Assembly (NCBI RefSeq): GCF_000711965.1
Contig: NZ_JONS01000030.1
Coordinates: forward strand, 1-40,064
Length of the DNA stretch: 40,064 nucleotides
Direction: 5' to 3'
Source: Actinomyces israelii DSM 43320
GTDB lineage: Bacteria; Actinomycetota; Actinomycetes; Actinomycetales; Actinomycetaceae
Shown: one piece after another, positions 25,104-32,358 of the stretch
Layout of the letters: each line of letters opens with the position of its first letter
How positions within the stretch are numbered: position 1 is the stretch's first letter
Translations under genes and position numbers: made by a program
The notes under the pieces: model-generated
Seen by the model: only the letters and a program-made list of their open reading frames with translations
Told to the model about the DNA's origin: nothing
The model's database searches: none

Positions 25104-25520
25104 CTACTCGTGCCACGGGTTGATCAGCTCGATGCCGGTCTGCGCGAAGTCCTTCGTGTCCCGGGTGGCGCAGGAGGCGCCGTGCGCCCGGCAGATCGCG
25201 GCGATCTGTGCGTCGGCCATGCTGATCGGAAGTCCTGCGTGCTCCCGCGCGGCGAGGATGGTGGCGTAGTGCTCGGCCGCGCTGCTGTCGAAGGCCGGTA
25301 CCCGGGTGCTCCGGTAGGTCTGCACGGTGGTGCTGACTGCTGTGCTCAGCGTCTCCCTGCGTCTGCCGTTCGGGAGGCGGCGCACGCCGGCCAGCAGCTC
25401 GGCAAGCGTGATCGCTGTGATTGCGACGTCATCCGCGAGGGACTCCAGCCATATGGTGACGCGGGTGTCCGGGTGCGGCCTGAAGACTTCCGAGAGCACA
25501 CTCGTGTCGAGAATGATCAT
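25104..25520 (-). CDS. FitB/VapC-type PIN-domain ribonuclease toxin
   Basis: The 138-residue PIN-domain protein has the acidic metal-binding cluster in order: Asp5 in ILDTSVLSE, Glu in ITLAELLAGV, Asp in PISMADAQIAAIC and Asp in TRDTKDF. Such toxins cleave tRNA or mRNA when the antitoxin is degraded. The length and the LNPWHE-like C-terminus (INPWHE) are typical of FitB. It overlaps the antitoxin gene upstream by four bases. Together with the convergent ParDE module it forms two unrelated toxin-antitoxin systems packed between guaB1 and a lipoprotein gene. Confidence 0.9.
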   Translation of the reverse strand: MIILDTSVLSEVFRPHPDTRVTIWLESLADDVAITAITLAELLAGVRRLPNGRRRETLSTAVSTTVQTYRSTRVPAFDSSAAEHYATILAAREHAGLPISMADAQIAAICRAHGASCATRDTKDFAQTGIELINPWHE

Positions 25521-25750
25521 CCGAGATCCATCGTCCGCGCCGTATCCGTGCGAGCCGGCACCGGAAGATCCTCGATCCCGCCTGACTCCCGCACTGCGCG
25601 CATGAGCGCCAGCCCAATGTGGGGCTTGCGTACGGCACTTGTGAGAATGGCCCGGGCCTCCGCCTCCATGGAGCGGTTGTTCTCTCTCGCCTGGGCGGCG
25701 AGCTGCTTCTTCACGGACTCGTCCAGGCCGCGGATAACAATGGACGGCAT
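25517..25750 (-). CDS. FitA-like ribbon-helix-helix antitoxin
   Basis: The 77-residue protein starts MPSIVIRGLDESVKKQL, followed by NNRSMEAEARAIL, the FitA/VapB-type ribbon-helix-helix that binds operator DNA as a dimer. The C-terminal tail (GGIEDLPVPARTDTA) is the toxin-binding part. GGGGAG lies five bases before the ATG and is part of the right arm of a 44-bp perfect palindrome, so the operator and the ribosome-binding site coincide. It is translationally coupled to the PIN toxin. Confidence 0.88.
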   Translation of the reverse strand: MPSIVIRGLDESVKKQLAAQARENNRSMEAEARAILTSAVRKPHIGLALMRAVRESGGIEDLPVPARTDTARTMDLG

Positions 25751-25752
25751 TG

Positions 25753-25796
25753 CTCCCCTTCGTGCGCTATCACTAGTGATAGCGCACGAAGGGGAG
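25753..25796. promoter_or_regulatory. 44-bp perfect palindrome, operator and RBS of fitAB
   Basis: Two 22-base arms meet with no loop at CACTAGTG, and every base pairs. The inner TATCACTAGTGATA resembles the short dyads bound by FitA/VapB dimers. On the minus strand the outer right arm supplies the antitoxin's Shine-Dalgarno (GGGGAG), two bases before ATG. In RNA the arms would form a 20-bp-class stem hiding that site, so both DNA-binding and RNA-folding control are possible. It could also end transcription from the lipoprotein gene upstream. Confidence 0.8.
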
Positions 25797-25828
25797 GGGC
25801 GGTGCCGGTGCCGGGAGGCTCTGCGGGC

Positions 25829-26518
25829 TCAGTCGGTCCAGACGATCCCCTTGAGGAAGGCGTTGAACTCGTCCTCGCTCAGGGTGGGCCGGTCGGACTT
25901 GTCGAACGCCTTGGCGGTGATGACGAAGGTCTGCCCGTTGTGGGTGACGACGGCGCCGCGCTCGGCAACGTAGCCGCTGTCGTCGGACAGACTCCCCTCA
26001 CCGGAGAAGGTCTGCGCGGTCTCGCCATCGACGGCCGCCTCGCCGGTGGCGGCGAAGTCGTCCGGGTCCACGTTGATGCTCTCGGCATCCTTCTCAATGA
26101 CTCCCTCGACGGTGGCGGTCGCGTCTCCCAGGCGGACCAGGTAGCCGCTGACGGAGCCCGTGTTGCTGAGTTCCTCGGCGCTGGCCGCGGTTGCGAACAG
26201 CAGCCGGTCGGAACCGATGTCGTCCGTTGTCAGCGAGTGGCCCTCGGGGATGTGGGTGACTATGAGGTGCGGTGCGACCTGGTTGTCCTCCGGCGCGCTG
26301 TAGCTCGCGGTTGGTGGGGTCGTGGGGGACTCGGTGGTTTCGGTGGGGGCGTTGTGCGCGGCTTCAGGGGAGGCGGCGTTCGTGGTGGCCCCTGCGGGGG
26401 CGTTGTTCGTGGCTTCCTCGGAGGCGCTGGGGCCGTCCGTGGTCGTGCTCGTGGAGCATGCCGAGAGCGAGAGTGCGAGCACGGCGGCTCCGACAACAGC
26501 GATGAGGCGACTGCTCAT
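25829..26518 (-). CDS. Secreted lipoprotein of unknown function
   Basis: The 229-residue protein starts at the ATG at 26518, which has GGAAGAA at good spacing; an in-frame start 36 bases further out lacks one. The signal peptide ends in the lipobox LSLSAC followed by STST. A Thr/Ala/Pro-rich linker of about 50 residues leads to a compact C-terminal domain with APHLIVTHIPEGHSL, and later VVTHNGQTFVITAKAFD. I do not recognise the domain. Nothing in the neighbourhood, with toxin-antitoxin genes downstream and methionine genes upstream, indicates its role. Confidence 0.75.
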   Translation of the reverse strand: MSSRLIAVVGAAVLALSLSACSTSTTTDGPSASEEATNNAPAGATTNAASPEAAHNAPTETTESPTTPPTASYSAPEDNQVAPHLIVTHIPEGHSLTTDDIGSDRLLFATAASAEELSNTGSVSGYLVRLGDATATVEGVIEKDAESINVDPDDFAATGEAAVDGETAQTFSGEGSLSDDSGYVAERGAVVTHNGQTFVITAKAFDKSDRPTLSEDEFNAFLKGIVWTD

Positions 26519-26626
26519 GAGAGTTCTTCCGTGGTGGGGACCGACATGATGCAACTCATAATAACGGCCCGGTAAAAGCTGGTGGTCGGTATTGGGGAGG
26601 CGAGGACCCGTGCGCGGCGCGCGCTC

Positions 26627-26665
26627 GACCGATCTCGAGCCGGAGATCGACCGGTCTCGGCGAGG
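26627..26665 (-). repeat. Dispersed intergenic repeat, copy B
   Basis: Read on the minus strand it is CGCCGAGACCGGTC, a spacer, then TCGAGATCGGTC. It begins at the base after the stop codon of the cystathionine gamma-synthase-type gene. Confidence 0.7.
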
Positions 26666-27922
26666 TCAGCCGGCGCTCCCGGTTCTCCCCGCGGCCCCGG
26701 CCGCCGTCAGCGCCCGCTCCAGGTCGGCCACGAGGTCGTCGGGGTCCTCGATGCCCACGCTCAGGCGCAGCAGCCGGTCGGTCAGCCCGTAGGCGGCGCG
26801 CGTGGCCGGCGGGACGTCGGCGTGGGTCTGCACGCTCGGGCAGGTCACCAGCGACTCCACCCCGCCCAGCGACTCGGCGAAGGCGAACACCCGCACCGCC
26901 CCCAGGAAGGCCGCGATATCGACGTCGTCGGCCGGCTCGAAGGAGACCATGCCCGAGCGCCCCGGGTAGAGCACTCGGGTGACGCGCGCGTCCGCCTCCA
27001 GGAGGGCCGCCACCCGGCGGGCGTTGGCCTCGTGCCGCGCCATGCGCAGGGACAGGGTCTTCAGGCCGCGCAGCAGCAGGAAGCAGTCGAAGGGGCCGAG
27101 CGTCGCCCCGGTGGTGTTGAGCCGGTACATGAGCCGCTCGCCCAGGTCGGGGTCGGCCACGACGAGGGCGCCGGCCATGACGTCGTTGTGCCCGCCCAGG
27201 TACTTGGTGGCCGAGTACACGACGACGTCGGCCCCCAGCTCCAGCGGCCGGCAGACGACCGGGGTGTAGAAGGTGTTGTCCGCCACCAGCAGCGCCCCGG
27301 CGTCGTGCGCCCAGCGCGCCGCCCGCGCTATGTCGATCTCGGCCATCATGGGGTTGGTCGGCGACTCGATGACCACCAGGGAGGCCGGGCGGCCCAGCGC
27401 CTCGCGCAGACCCTCCTCGCCGATGACGAAGTCCACCTCGCAGGCGCCGTCCTCGGCCAGTGCCCGCAGGTAGCGGTAGGTGCCGCCGTACAGGTCCTCC
27501 AGCGCCACGACCCGGCCGCCGCGGGGGGCGAGGGTCTCGACGGCGAGCTGGATGGCGGCCATCCCGGAGGACAGGGCGAAGCCCGCCGCCCCGCCGTCGA
27601 GCCGCGCCAGCGCGTCCTGCAGGACGTCGCGGGTGGGGGAGGCCGTGCGCGTGTAGTCGTAGCCGGTCGACTCGCGCAGCCCCGGGTGCCCGAAGGCGGT
27701 CGACAGGTGGATGGGGGTGGTGATCGCGCCGGTCGCGGGGTCGGTGGCGGTGCCGGCGTGGGCGAGCAGCGTGTCGAGCCTCCAGGTCGGGGGCTGCGCC
27801 GGCCAGGAGGCGTGGTGCTGGATCGGCATGGTGCGGCAGCCGGAGCGGTCCTCGAAGGCGCTGTGGGCGTCGCGTGCGGGGGGCGCGGGCTCCGACGAGC
27901 CGGGGCGGGCGGGGGCGGTCAT
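26666..27922 (-). CDS. metB: Trans-sulfuration PLP enzyme, cystathionine gamma-synthase type
   Basis: The 418-residue Cys/Met-metabolism PLP enzyme shows TPIHLSTAFGHPG, YDYTRTASPTRDVL, SSGMAAIQLAVE, LYGGTYRY, ESPTNPMMAEIDI, VADNTFYTP, the Schiff-base lysine K240 in SATKYLGGHNDVMAG, and LLRLSVGIEDPDDLV. The next gene upstream in the operon is a cystathionine beta-lyase type, so the pair would convert activated homoserine and cysteine to homocysteine. Cystathionine gamma-lyase or O-acetylhomoserine sulfhydrylase are alternatives. Odd point: between VLYPG and GMVSFE there are only two residues, where classical enzymes have about 18. AGGAG precedes the ATG. About 45 N-terminal residues precede the usual start of the fold. 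Confidence 0.82.
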   Translation of the reverse strand: MTAPARPGSSEPAPPARDAHSAFEDRSGCRTMPIQHHASWPAQPPTWRLDTLLAHAGTATDPATGAITTPIHLSTAFGHPGLRESTGYDYTRTASPTRDVLQDALARLDGGAAGFALSSGMAAIQLAVETLAPRGGRVVALEDLYGGTYRYLRALAEDGACEVDFVIGEEGLREALGRPASLVVIESPTNPMMAEIDIARAARWAHDAGALLVADNTFYTPVVCRPLELGADVVVYSATKYLGGHNDVMAGALVVADPDLGERLMYRLNTTGATLGPFDCFLLLRGLKTLSLRMARHEANARRVAALLEADARVTRVLYPGRSGMVSFEPADDVDIAAFLGAVRVFAFAESLGGVESLVTCPSVQTHADVPPATRAAYGLTDRLLRLSVGIEDPDDLVADLERALTAAGAAGRTGSAG

Positions 27923-27955
27923 GGTGCGGTTACTCCTGGGGCTGGTGTGAATAGC

Positions 27956-28015
27956 GACCGAGATCGGTACGGAACCGAACCGATCTCGAGCCGGAATACG
28001 ACCGATCTCGGCGAA
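27956..28015 (-). repeat. Dispersed intergenic repeat, copy C (extended, three half-sites)
   Basis: It starts directly after the stop codon of the malY-type gene on the minus strand. Two half-sites follow in the standard order, then GGTTCCG and a third in inverse orientation (ACCGATCTCGG), so the element can fold on itself. It fills most of the 93-bp gap inside the two-gene operon and may act as an mRNA processing or attenuation point. Confidence 0.75.
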
Positions 28016-29407
28016 TTAGGCGGCGGTGGAGACGACGGCGGGGGCGGCGGCAGCAGCGCCGGTACAGGCCCGGCCGGCCTGGTGAGCCCTGCGCCCCTGC
28101 CGGGCCAGCAGGGCGGTCACGCCGGTTTCGAGCCGGTCCAGGGCCTCGTCCAGGGTGGCGCGCGGACAGGCGACGTTCATGCGGGTGAAGCCCCGCCCGC
28201 CGGCCCCGAAGATCGCACCGTCGTCGAGCCACAGCCCGGCCTCCTCCAGGATGAATCCGTCGAGCTCGTCCGCCTCCAGCCCCGTGGCCGCGAGCAGGCC
28301 GGTGCAGTCCAGCCACAGCAGGTAGGTGCCCTCGCACGGGGCGGCCTCGACGCCGGGCACGGCCGCCAGGCGCGCGGCGACGTGCTCGCGGGCCGCGGCG
28401 ATGTGCTCGCGCAGCTCGTCCAGCCAGGCGTCGCCGCCCTCGTAGGCGGCGCGGCAGGCGACCAGCCCGAGCGCGTTGGGCTGGGAGTAGCCGACGGCGT
28501 CGAGCTCGGCGCGGAAGCGGGCGCGCAGGGCGGGGTCGGGGACAAGGATGTTGGCGACCTGCAGGCCAGCGAGGTTGAAGGCCTTCGACGGCGAGGTGCA
28601 GGCGATCGTGCGGACGGCGACCTCCTCGCCGAGCGAGGCGAAGGGCGTGGTGCGGTGGTCGGGCAGAGCGAGGTCGGCGTGGATCTCGTCGGCCACGACG
28701 ACGACGCCGTGGCGGCCGGTCACCTCCGCGAGCTCGGCCAGCTCGTCGCGCGACCACACGCGCCCCACCGGGTTGTGCGGGTTGCACAGGAGCAGCAGCT
28801 GCGCGCCGGTGCGCTCCAGGGTCGCCTCCAGGGCGGCGGCATCGCGCCGGTAGACGCCGTCGGCGTCGCGGATCAGCGGGACCGAGGCGACCGTGCGGCC
28901 GGCTGCCTCGACGACCTCCCGGAAGGGGTAGTAGACGGGCTCCTCGATGACGACGGCGTCGCCAGGGGCGGTCAGGGCGCGCACCGCCAGCGCCAGGGCA
29001 GGCACGACCCCAGGGGTGATCACGTTCCAGGCGGGGTCGATCCGCCAGCCGTAGCGGCGGGAGAACCAGCCGGTCAGGGCGGCGTCGTAGGCGGCGTCGG
29101 GCTCGGAGTAGCCGAAGATGCCGTGGCGCACCCGCCACAGCAGGGCGGAGGTCACGCAGGGCGCGGCGACGTGGTCCATGTCGGCCACCCACAGGGGCAG
29201 GGCGTCGGCGGGGCGGCCGCGCTCGGCGGCGAAGTCCCACTTGAGGCTGCCGGTGCCTGTGCGGTCGTGGACGAGGTCGAACTGGGAGAGGCCGGGGCCG
29301 CCGGAGGGCCCCGTGCCGAGGGCAGGGACGGCGGCCGGGGTGCGGACTGGGCGCAGGGGCGAGCCGAGGGCGGCGTTGGCTGAGGTGGCTGAAGGGCAGG
29401 CGGACAT
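28016..29407 (-). CDS. MalY/PatB-family cystathionine beta-lyase
   Basis: The 463-residue protein starts at the ATG at 29407 with AAGGAT upstream; a GTG 36 bases earlier is less likely. The family marks are PLWVADMDHVAAP, GIFGYSEPD, EEPVYYPF, CNPHNPVGRVW, VVADEIHADL, the PLP lysine K275 in TSPSKAFNLAG, and GFTRMNVACPR with the carboxylate-binding Arg. It would cleave cystathionine to homocysteine, pyruvate and ammonia, completing methionine precursor synthesis with the downstream gamma-synthase-type enzyme. The first ~50 residues (Pro/Gly/Ala-rich) and the Ala-rich tail after residue ~440 are additions to the fold. It is a paralogue of 4472-5710, but its context is biosynthetic. Confidence 0.85.
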   Translation of the reverse strand: MSACPSATSANAALGSPLRPVRTPAAVPALGTGPSGGPGLSQFDLVHDRTGTGSLKWDFAAERGRPADALPLWVADMDHVAAPCVTSALLWRVRHGIFGYSEPDAAYDAALTGWFSRRYGWRIDPAWNVITPGVVPALALAVRALTAPGDAVVIEEPVYYPFREVVEAAGRTVASVPLIRDADGVYRRDAAALEATLERTGAQLLLLCNPHNPVGRVWSRDELAELAEVTGRHGVVVVADEIHADLALPDHRTTPFASLGEEVAVRTIACTSPSKAFNLAGLQVANILVPDPALRARFRAELDAVGYSQPNALGLVACRAAYEGGDAWLDELREHIAAAREHVAARLAAVPGVEAAPCEGTYLLWLDCTGLLAATGLEADELDGFILEEAGLWLDDGAIFGAGGRGFTRMNVACPRATLDEALDRLETGVTALLARQGRRAHQAGRACTGAAAAAPAVVSTAA

Positions 29408-29587
29408 GGCTGACGGATCCTTGAGGACGGCGCGCGGGACCACGCACGAGGCGGCGGGCGCGCGAAAGAACGGGGTGAAGATGAACGCGGACCGCCGGGG
29501 GCGCGGCGGACGCGGAGTGCGACGAGCGGGCGGGGTGCGGGGCTCGGACTCTGACCGTTACTCGGGCTACAGCGACGGCTGGCGCTG
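29408..29587 (-). promoter_or_regulatory. Leader region between leader peptide and malY-type gene (possible attenuator)
   Basis: These 180 bases separate the leader peptide stop from the malY start. Small stems near the leader's end are visible: GCGCTGACAGCGC overlaps the stop codon, and CAGCG...CGCTG lies just after it. They could switch with translation of the leader. The remainder is GC-rich without an obvious intrinsic terminator. Confidence 0.4.
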
Positions 29588-29662
29588 TCAGCGCATGCGC
29601 ATTCGACGCACGACCTGGGCACGCACCGGCAGGGCACGGGTCGTGGGCGTCGCAGCAGTCAT
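29588..29662 (-). CDS. Leaderless 24-residue leader peptide, probable attenuation uORF
   Basis: On the minus strand an ATG at 29662 opens a 24-codon frame ending TGA at 29590-29588. The peptide starts MTAATPTTRALPVRA and ends VVRRMRMR, with two Met and four Arg codons in the last six positions. The ATG lies exactly six bases after TATGAT, so the ORF begins at the transcript's 5' end. Actinobacterial sulfur amino acid genes often carry such leaderless uORFs, whose translation rate controls the downstream operon. The Met codons next to the stop, followed by a methionine pathway operon, suggest methionine sensing; this is inference. Confidence 0.6.
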   Translation of the reverse strand: MTAATPTTRALPVRAQVVRRMRMR

Positions 29663-29668
29663 GACGTC

Positions 29669-29699
29669 ATCATAGTGCGAGGGACGACGACGATGTCAA
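29669..29699 (-). promoter_or_regulatory. Strong sigma-70-type promoter of the malY-metB operon
   Basis: On the minus strand a perfect TTGACA (29699-29694), a 19-bp spacer and TATGAT (29674-29669) precede the leader peptide ATG by six bases. It is the closest match to consensus in the window. ATGACGTCAT, a 10-bp palindrome, overlaps the start. Confidence 0.75.
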
Positions 29700-29795
29700 C
29701 CGCGGGCGGCGGGGCGGGGTGGCCACGGTCGCCGGAGTGCGGTAGTGCGATCTACGTCCTGTTCCTGCTTCTCGATTCCGACCCTGGAGGTTCCT

Positions 29796-30047
29796 ATGGC
29801 GATGATGCCCAACCTCTACCGCGTTGCGCTGGTGGCGCATCAGACCACCGCTAAGACCTACTATACGGACATGTGCGGATTCGACGGGGTGTCCAATCCT
29901 TGTTCTGGTGTGATCAAGGTGATTACCGACGGGGCGTGGGTCTCACCGGCTGCAGATAAGTGGTGCGAGAAGGCCGAATACGTGGAAGAGCCCGACGAGG
30001 TGGTGGAGGAGAATCTTGTCTTGAGTGCGCATGTTTATGATGTGTGA
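29796..30047 (+). CDS. Small protein with W-x-S-P-x-A-D motif, possible type VII secretion substrate
   Basis: The 83-residue protein has GGAGG five bases before its ATG. The middle reads GAWVSPAADKWCEKAEYV, closely resembling VWTSPVADDYRTKI of the small protein at 37629-37961. The N-terminus (MPNLYRVALVAHQTT) also resembles that protein's NPKLVAIRAIKSQATT. It is cysteine-containing (CGF, PCSG, WCEK) and ends acidic. I do not recognise it beyond this resemblance. It may be a shortened member of the WXG100-like group. It overlaps the next small gene by GTGA. Confidence 0.6.
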   Translation: MAMMPNLYRVALVAHQTTAKTYYTDMCGFDGVSNPCSGVIKVITDGAWVSPAADKWCEKAEYVEEPDEVVEENLVLSAHVYDV

Positions 30048-30247
30048 CTGACGCTGACCGTCCCTCGCCGACCACGCCGATGGACCTGCTCGACACCGCC
30101 CTGGAGCGCGCCGGCGCGATCATCGACTCCACAGCCCTGAGGATCCCGCACCCGCTCGACCCGCAGACCGCCTCGCCCACACCCACGCCCCGCGCCACGC
30201 AGGCGCCCTCCACCGAGCCCCCCGGGGACGACGGCACCGAGGGGTGA
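30044..30247 (+). CDS. Small protein of unknown function, coupled to the preceding gene
   Basis: The 67-residue frame begins with a GTG that overlaps the stop of the previous gene (GTGA). The first 35 residues could form an amphipathic helix (MDLLDTALERAGAIIDSTA), and the rest is a Pro/Thr-rich acidic tail. No family is recognised. It is convergent with the propeller gene ending at 30287. Translation is plausible because of the overlap, but no independent ribosome-binding site is present. Confidence 0.45.
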   Translation: MTDADRPSPTTPMDLLDTALERAGAIIDSTALRIPHPLDPQTASPTPTPRATQAPSTEPPGDDGTEG

Positions 30248-30286
30248 GGCGCGCAGGAAGCACCGGACAGGAAGTACCGGAGCGCC

Positions 30287-31903
30287 TCAGGCGGGCTCGT
30301 AGGTGGTGAGGGTGCCGTCCTTGGGCGAGTAGCCGACTGCCATGCTGGGGTTGGCGAAGATGAGGTGGTCTCCTCTGGTCGGCTCGAGGCCGGTAAAGTC
30401 GATGCTCTTCCCGGTCTTCGCGTTGACCATGGCGTAAACGCGCCAGAACTGCCCGCCGTCTCCGGCGTCGTAGAACCACACCACTCGGCTCCCGTTCGAA
30501 GGACTGGCCTGCGGCATCTTGCAGTCGCTATCCACTTTGCCATTGCGATACTCGTGGATCTCGGGAGAGTCGAATGATGCTCCGTGATCCATGGTGACGC
30601 TCGCGGTGCATTCTTTTCTGTTCGCGGTGTACTCGCCCACCCGCTTGCCCTTCGGGCCGTCCTCATCCTCTCCGCTGAGCCAGGTCGAGATCTCGCTCAA
30701 CGAGAGCAGGGTTCTCGGGGGCAGCAGAACGTAGGTGCTCCTGTCCAAGCCGCTCTCGATGGCGGTGTCGCCGACCCTCTTGCCGTCGGGCTTGAAGGTG
30801 TACAGGTGCCCGTCTTGGAAGTCGCCGTCGTAGGTCTGCACGGCCCAGCCATCCTGGGCGACCACGCCATAGGCGCGAGGGGCGTCGGGCACGTCGAGCG
30901 TGAAGGAGTCGCCGTTGTCGATGTTGATGACTGTTGCGCCGGTGATGACGTAGTGCTTGCCATCGCGCACAATAGTGTTTTCAGGTGTTTGCGCGTCCTT
31001 GTCGACGTCGACGCTCCAGGCCTTGCCGCCGTCCTTCTTCCAGGCGGTGCACGACCCGTCTTCGCACCTGAGGGCGAGGCCGTTGACAATGGATGCCGCT
31101 CCCGAGTCCCATGGCGCGTCGTGATGCTCGCCGGTGGCGACGTCGTAGAGCGTGCTGCCGACAACAATGGTGTCGTCGCCCCAGAACCTGATCGTGGTGC
31201 TCGAGGTGTCGGTGACGGTGGCGTGCCAGGACTCGCTGGTCTGGCCGTCGGTCAGGGAATAGCCTTTGAGTCTTTTCTCCTCGCTGCCCGAGGAGCCGCT
31301 CCCGCTCAGCGCGGCGAGGAATGACCCGTCCGGGGACACCGCGACGGTGGCGTCCTTCATGATCGTGGAGGAGCCCGTCTGCCTCGCCCCGTCGGCCCAC
31401 TGGTCGGCGGGTACGGCGGCGGCGGGCTCATAGGTAGTGCCGCGGTCGCGCAGCACGAACCACCAGGCGGCGGTGCCGCCCCCGGCCACGAGCACGACGA
31501 CGAGGGCGACGACCAGGACGATGAGCCCCCTGCGCCGTCGTCGGGGCGGCCGTGCGGGCAGGGCGCCGGGCATGGGCTGCTGGTAGACCTGGGTTTGCGG
31601 GGGCACTGGCTGCTGGTAGGGCTGCGCCTGAGTGGGTGCGGGCTGCTGGTAGCCGGACGGCACAGGTTGCTGGGCCTGCCCCGGAGCGGGCTGCTGGTAG
31701 GGCTGCTGCTGACCCGGCGCCGGCTGCGGGTAGGGCGGCTCCTGCGCGTTCGGCCGGTATGAGGAGTACGGCTGCGGGGCCGGTGGGTAGGACTCGTAGA
31801 GCCGCGAGGCAGCCCTATTTTCTGCGGATGCGCCAGGGTTCGACGGCGGGTAGGAGCCGCCGCCGGAGCGCGGTGCCTGGTGCGAAGGATGCGCCTCAGT
31901 CAT
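30287..31903 (-). CDS. Membrane-anchored extracytoplasmic beta-propeller protein with Pro/Gln-rich cytoplasmic tail
   Basis: The protein has 538 residues. Residues 1-122 are Pro/Gln/Tyr-rich with repeats of PYQQPxPxQ and end in an Arg cluster (RPPRRRRR). One transmembrane helix follows at about 127-150 (LIVLVVALVVVLVAGGG), so the tail is cytoplasmic. The outer part has PQQ/WD-like strands: GSFLAALSGS, TIVVGSTLYDVATG, LALRCEDGSCTAWKK with a probable disulfide, and ends GYSPKDGTLTTYEP. It is a diverged paralogue of the two genes at 32674 and 34216. Function is unknown; such anchored propellers often bind partners at secretion or cell-wall complexes. The message is probably leaderless (TACGAT, six bases, ATG). 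Confidence 0.7.
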   Translation of the reverse strand: MTEAHPSHQAPRSGGGSYPPSNPGASAENRAASRLYESYPPAPQPYSSYRPNAQEPPYPQPAPGQQQPYQQPAPGQAQQPVPSGYQQPAPTQAQPYQQPVPPQTQVYQQPMPGALPARPPRRRRRGLIVLVVALVVVLVAGGGTAAWWFVLRDRGTTYEPAAAVPADQWADGARQTGSSTIMKDATVAVSPDGSFLAALSGSGSSGSEEKRLKGYSLTDGQTSESWHATVTDTSSTTIRFWGDDTIVVGSTLYDVATGEHHDAPWDSGAASIVNGLALRCEDGSCTAWKKDGGKAWSVDVDKDAQTPENTIVRDGKHYVITGATVINIDNGDSFTLDVPDAPRAYGVVAQDGWAVQTYDGDFQDGHLYTFKPDGKRVGDTAIESGLDRSTYVLLPPRTLLSLSEISTWLSGEDEDGPKGKRVGEYTANRKECTASVTMDHGASFDSPEIHEYRNGKVDSDCKMPQASPSNGSRVVWFYDAGDGGQFWRVYAMVNAKTGKSIDFTGLEPTRGDHLIFANPSMAVGYSPKDGTLTTYEPA

Positions 31904-31915
31904 ATCGCCATCGTA
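31904..31915 (-). promoter_or_regulatory. -10 box for leaderless propeller gene
   Basis: Minus strand TACGAT (31915-31910), GGCGAT, then ATG at 31903. There is no Shine-Dalgarno. Confidence 0.5.
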
Positions 31916-32181
31916 TGGTCACCTGCCGCACGGCGGGGAGGCCTTGGGGCGTCTGATCTCTCTGGCCGAGACGAGCGGCCTCGGCCGGCGGGCCTGTTGG
32001 CAATGAGAGTGCCGCCCCTGGACGGGGCATCCGGCGCCGACGAACAGCACGACCCCGCTCCTGGACGCGATACCTGGCTGCAGGAGGCCGCAATCGCGGT
32101 CCGTCTTGCCGGCATGATAGAGATCGACCCGGAGGCGTCGAAGGAGCTGCCGCGGCGCCCTGCAAAGTGATCATCCCATCT
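31916..32181. other. Gene-free spacer upstream of the propeller gene
   Basis: No convincing gene. A short plus-strand frame ending at about 32170 contains WLQEAAIAVRLAGMIEIDPEA, which looks protein-like, but it has no start signal or recognisable family. It may be a decayed gene fragment. Confidence 0.3.
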
Positions 32182-32211
32182 CGGAGTCAGCCATCGAGAC
32201 GGCTGACTCCG
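32182..32211. terminator. 11-bp perfect hairpin, possible bidirectional terminator
   Basis: CGGAGTCAGCC and GGCTGACTCCG flank an 8-base loop. There is no T run on either side. Confidence 0.5.
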
Positions 32212-32238
32212 GGCCGGCAGGCGCCCGCCAGTTTCCGC

Positions 32239-32279
32239 GAACCGATCTCGGCGCGGAACCGGACCGATCTCGGCGGAGG
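32239..32279 (-). repeat. Dispersed intergenic repeat, copy D
   Basis: On the minus strand the core, CCGAGATCGGTCCGGTTCCG then a second CCGAGATCGGT, differs from copy A at one base. It sits in the spacer between two propeller genes. Confidence 0.75.
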
Positions 32280-32358
32280 GGACGGCGGGGCAGCGGGCGG
32301 GAGGCGCGAGCGGGTGCGGCATCCGAGCGACCTCGCGCCTGAGCGAAGCACGCCGGAC

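Noticed and set aside
26582-29383. A 933-codon plus-strand frame antisense to metB and the malY-type gene
   Set aside because: Repetitive Gly/Arg/Val composition with no motif. Both minus-strand genes carry complete PLP-enzyme signatures.
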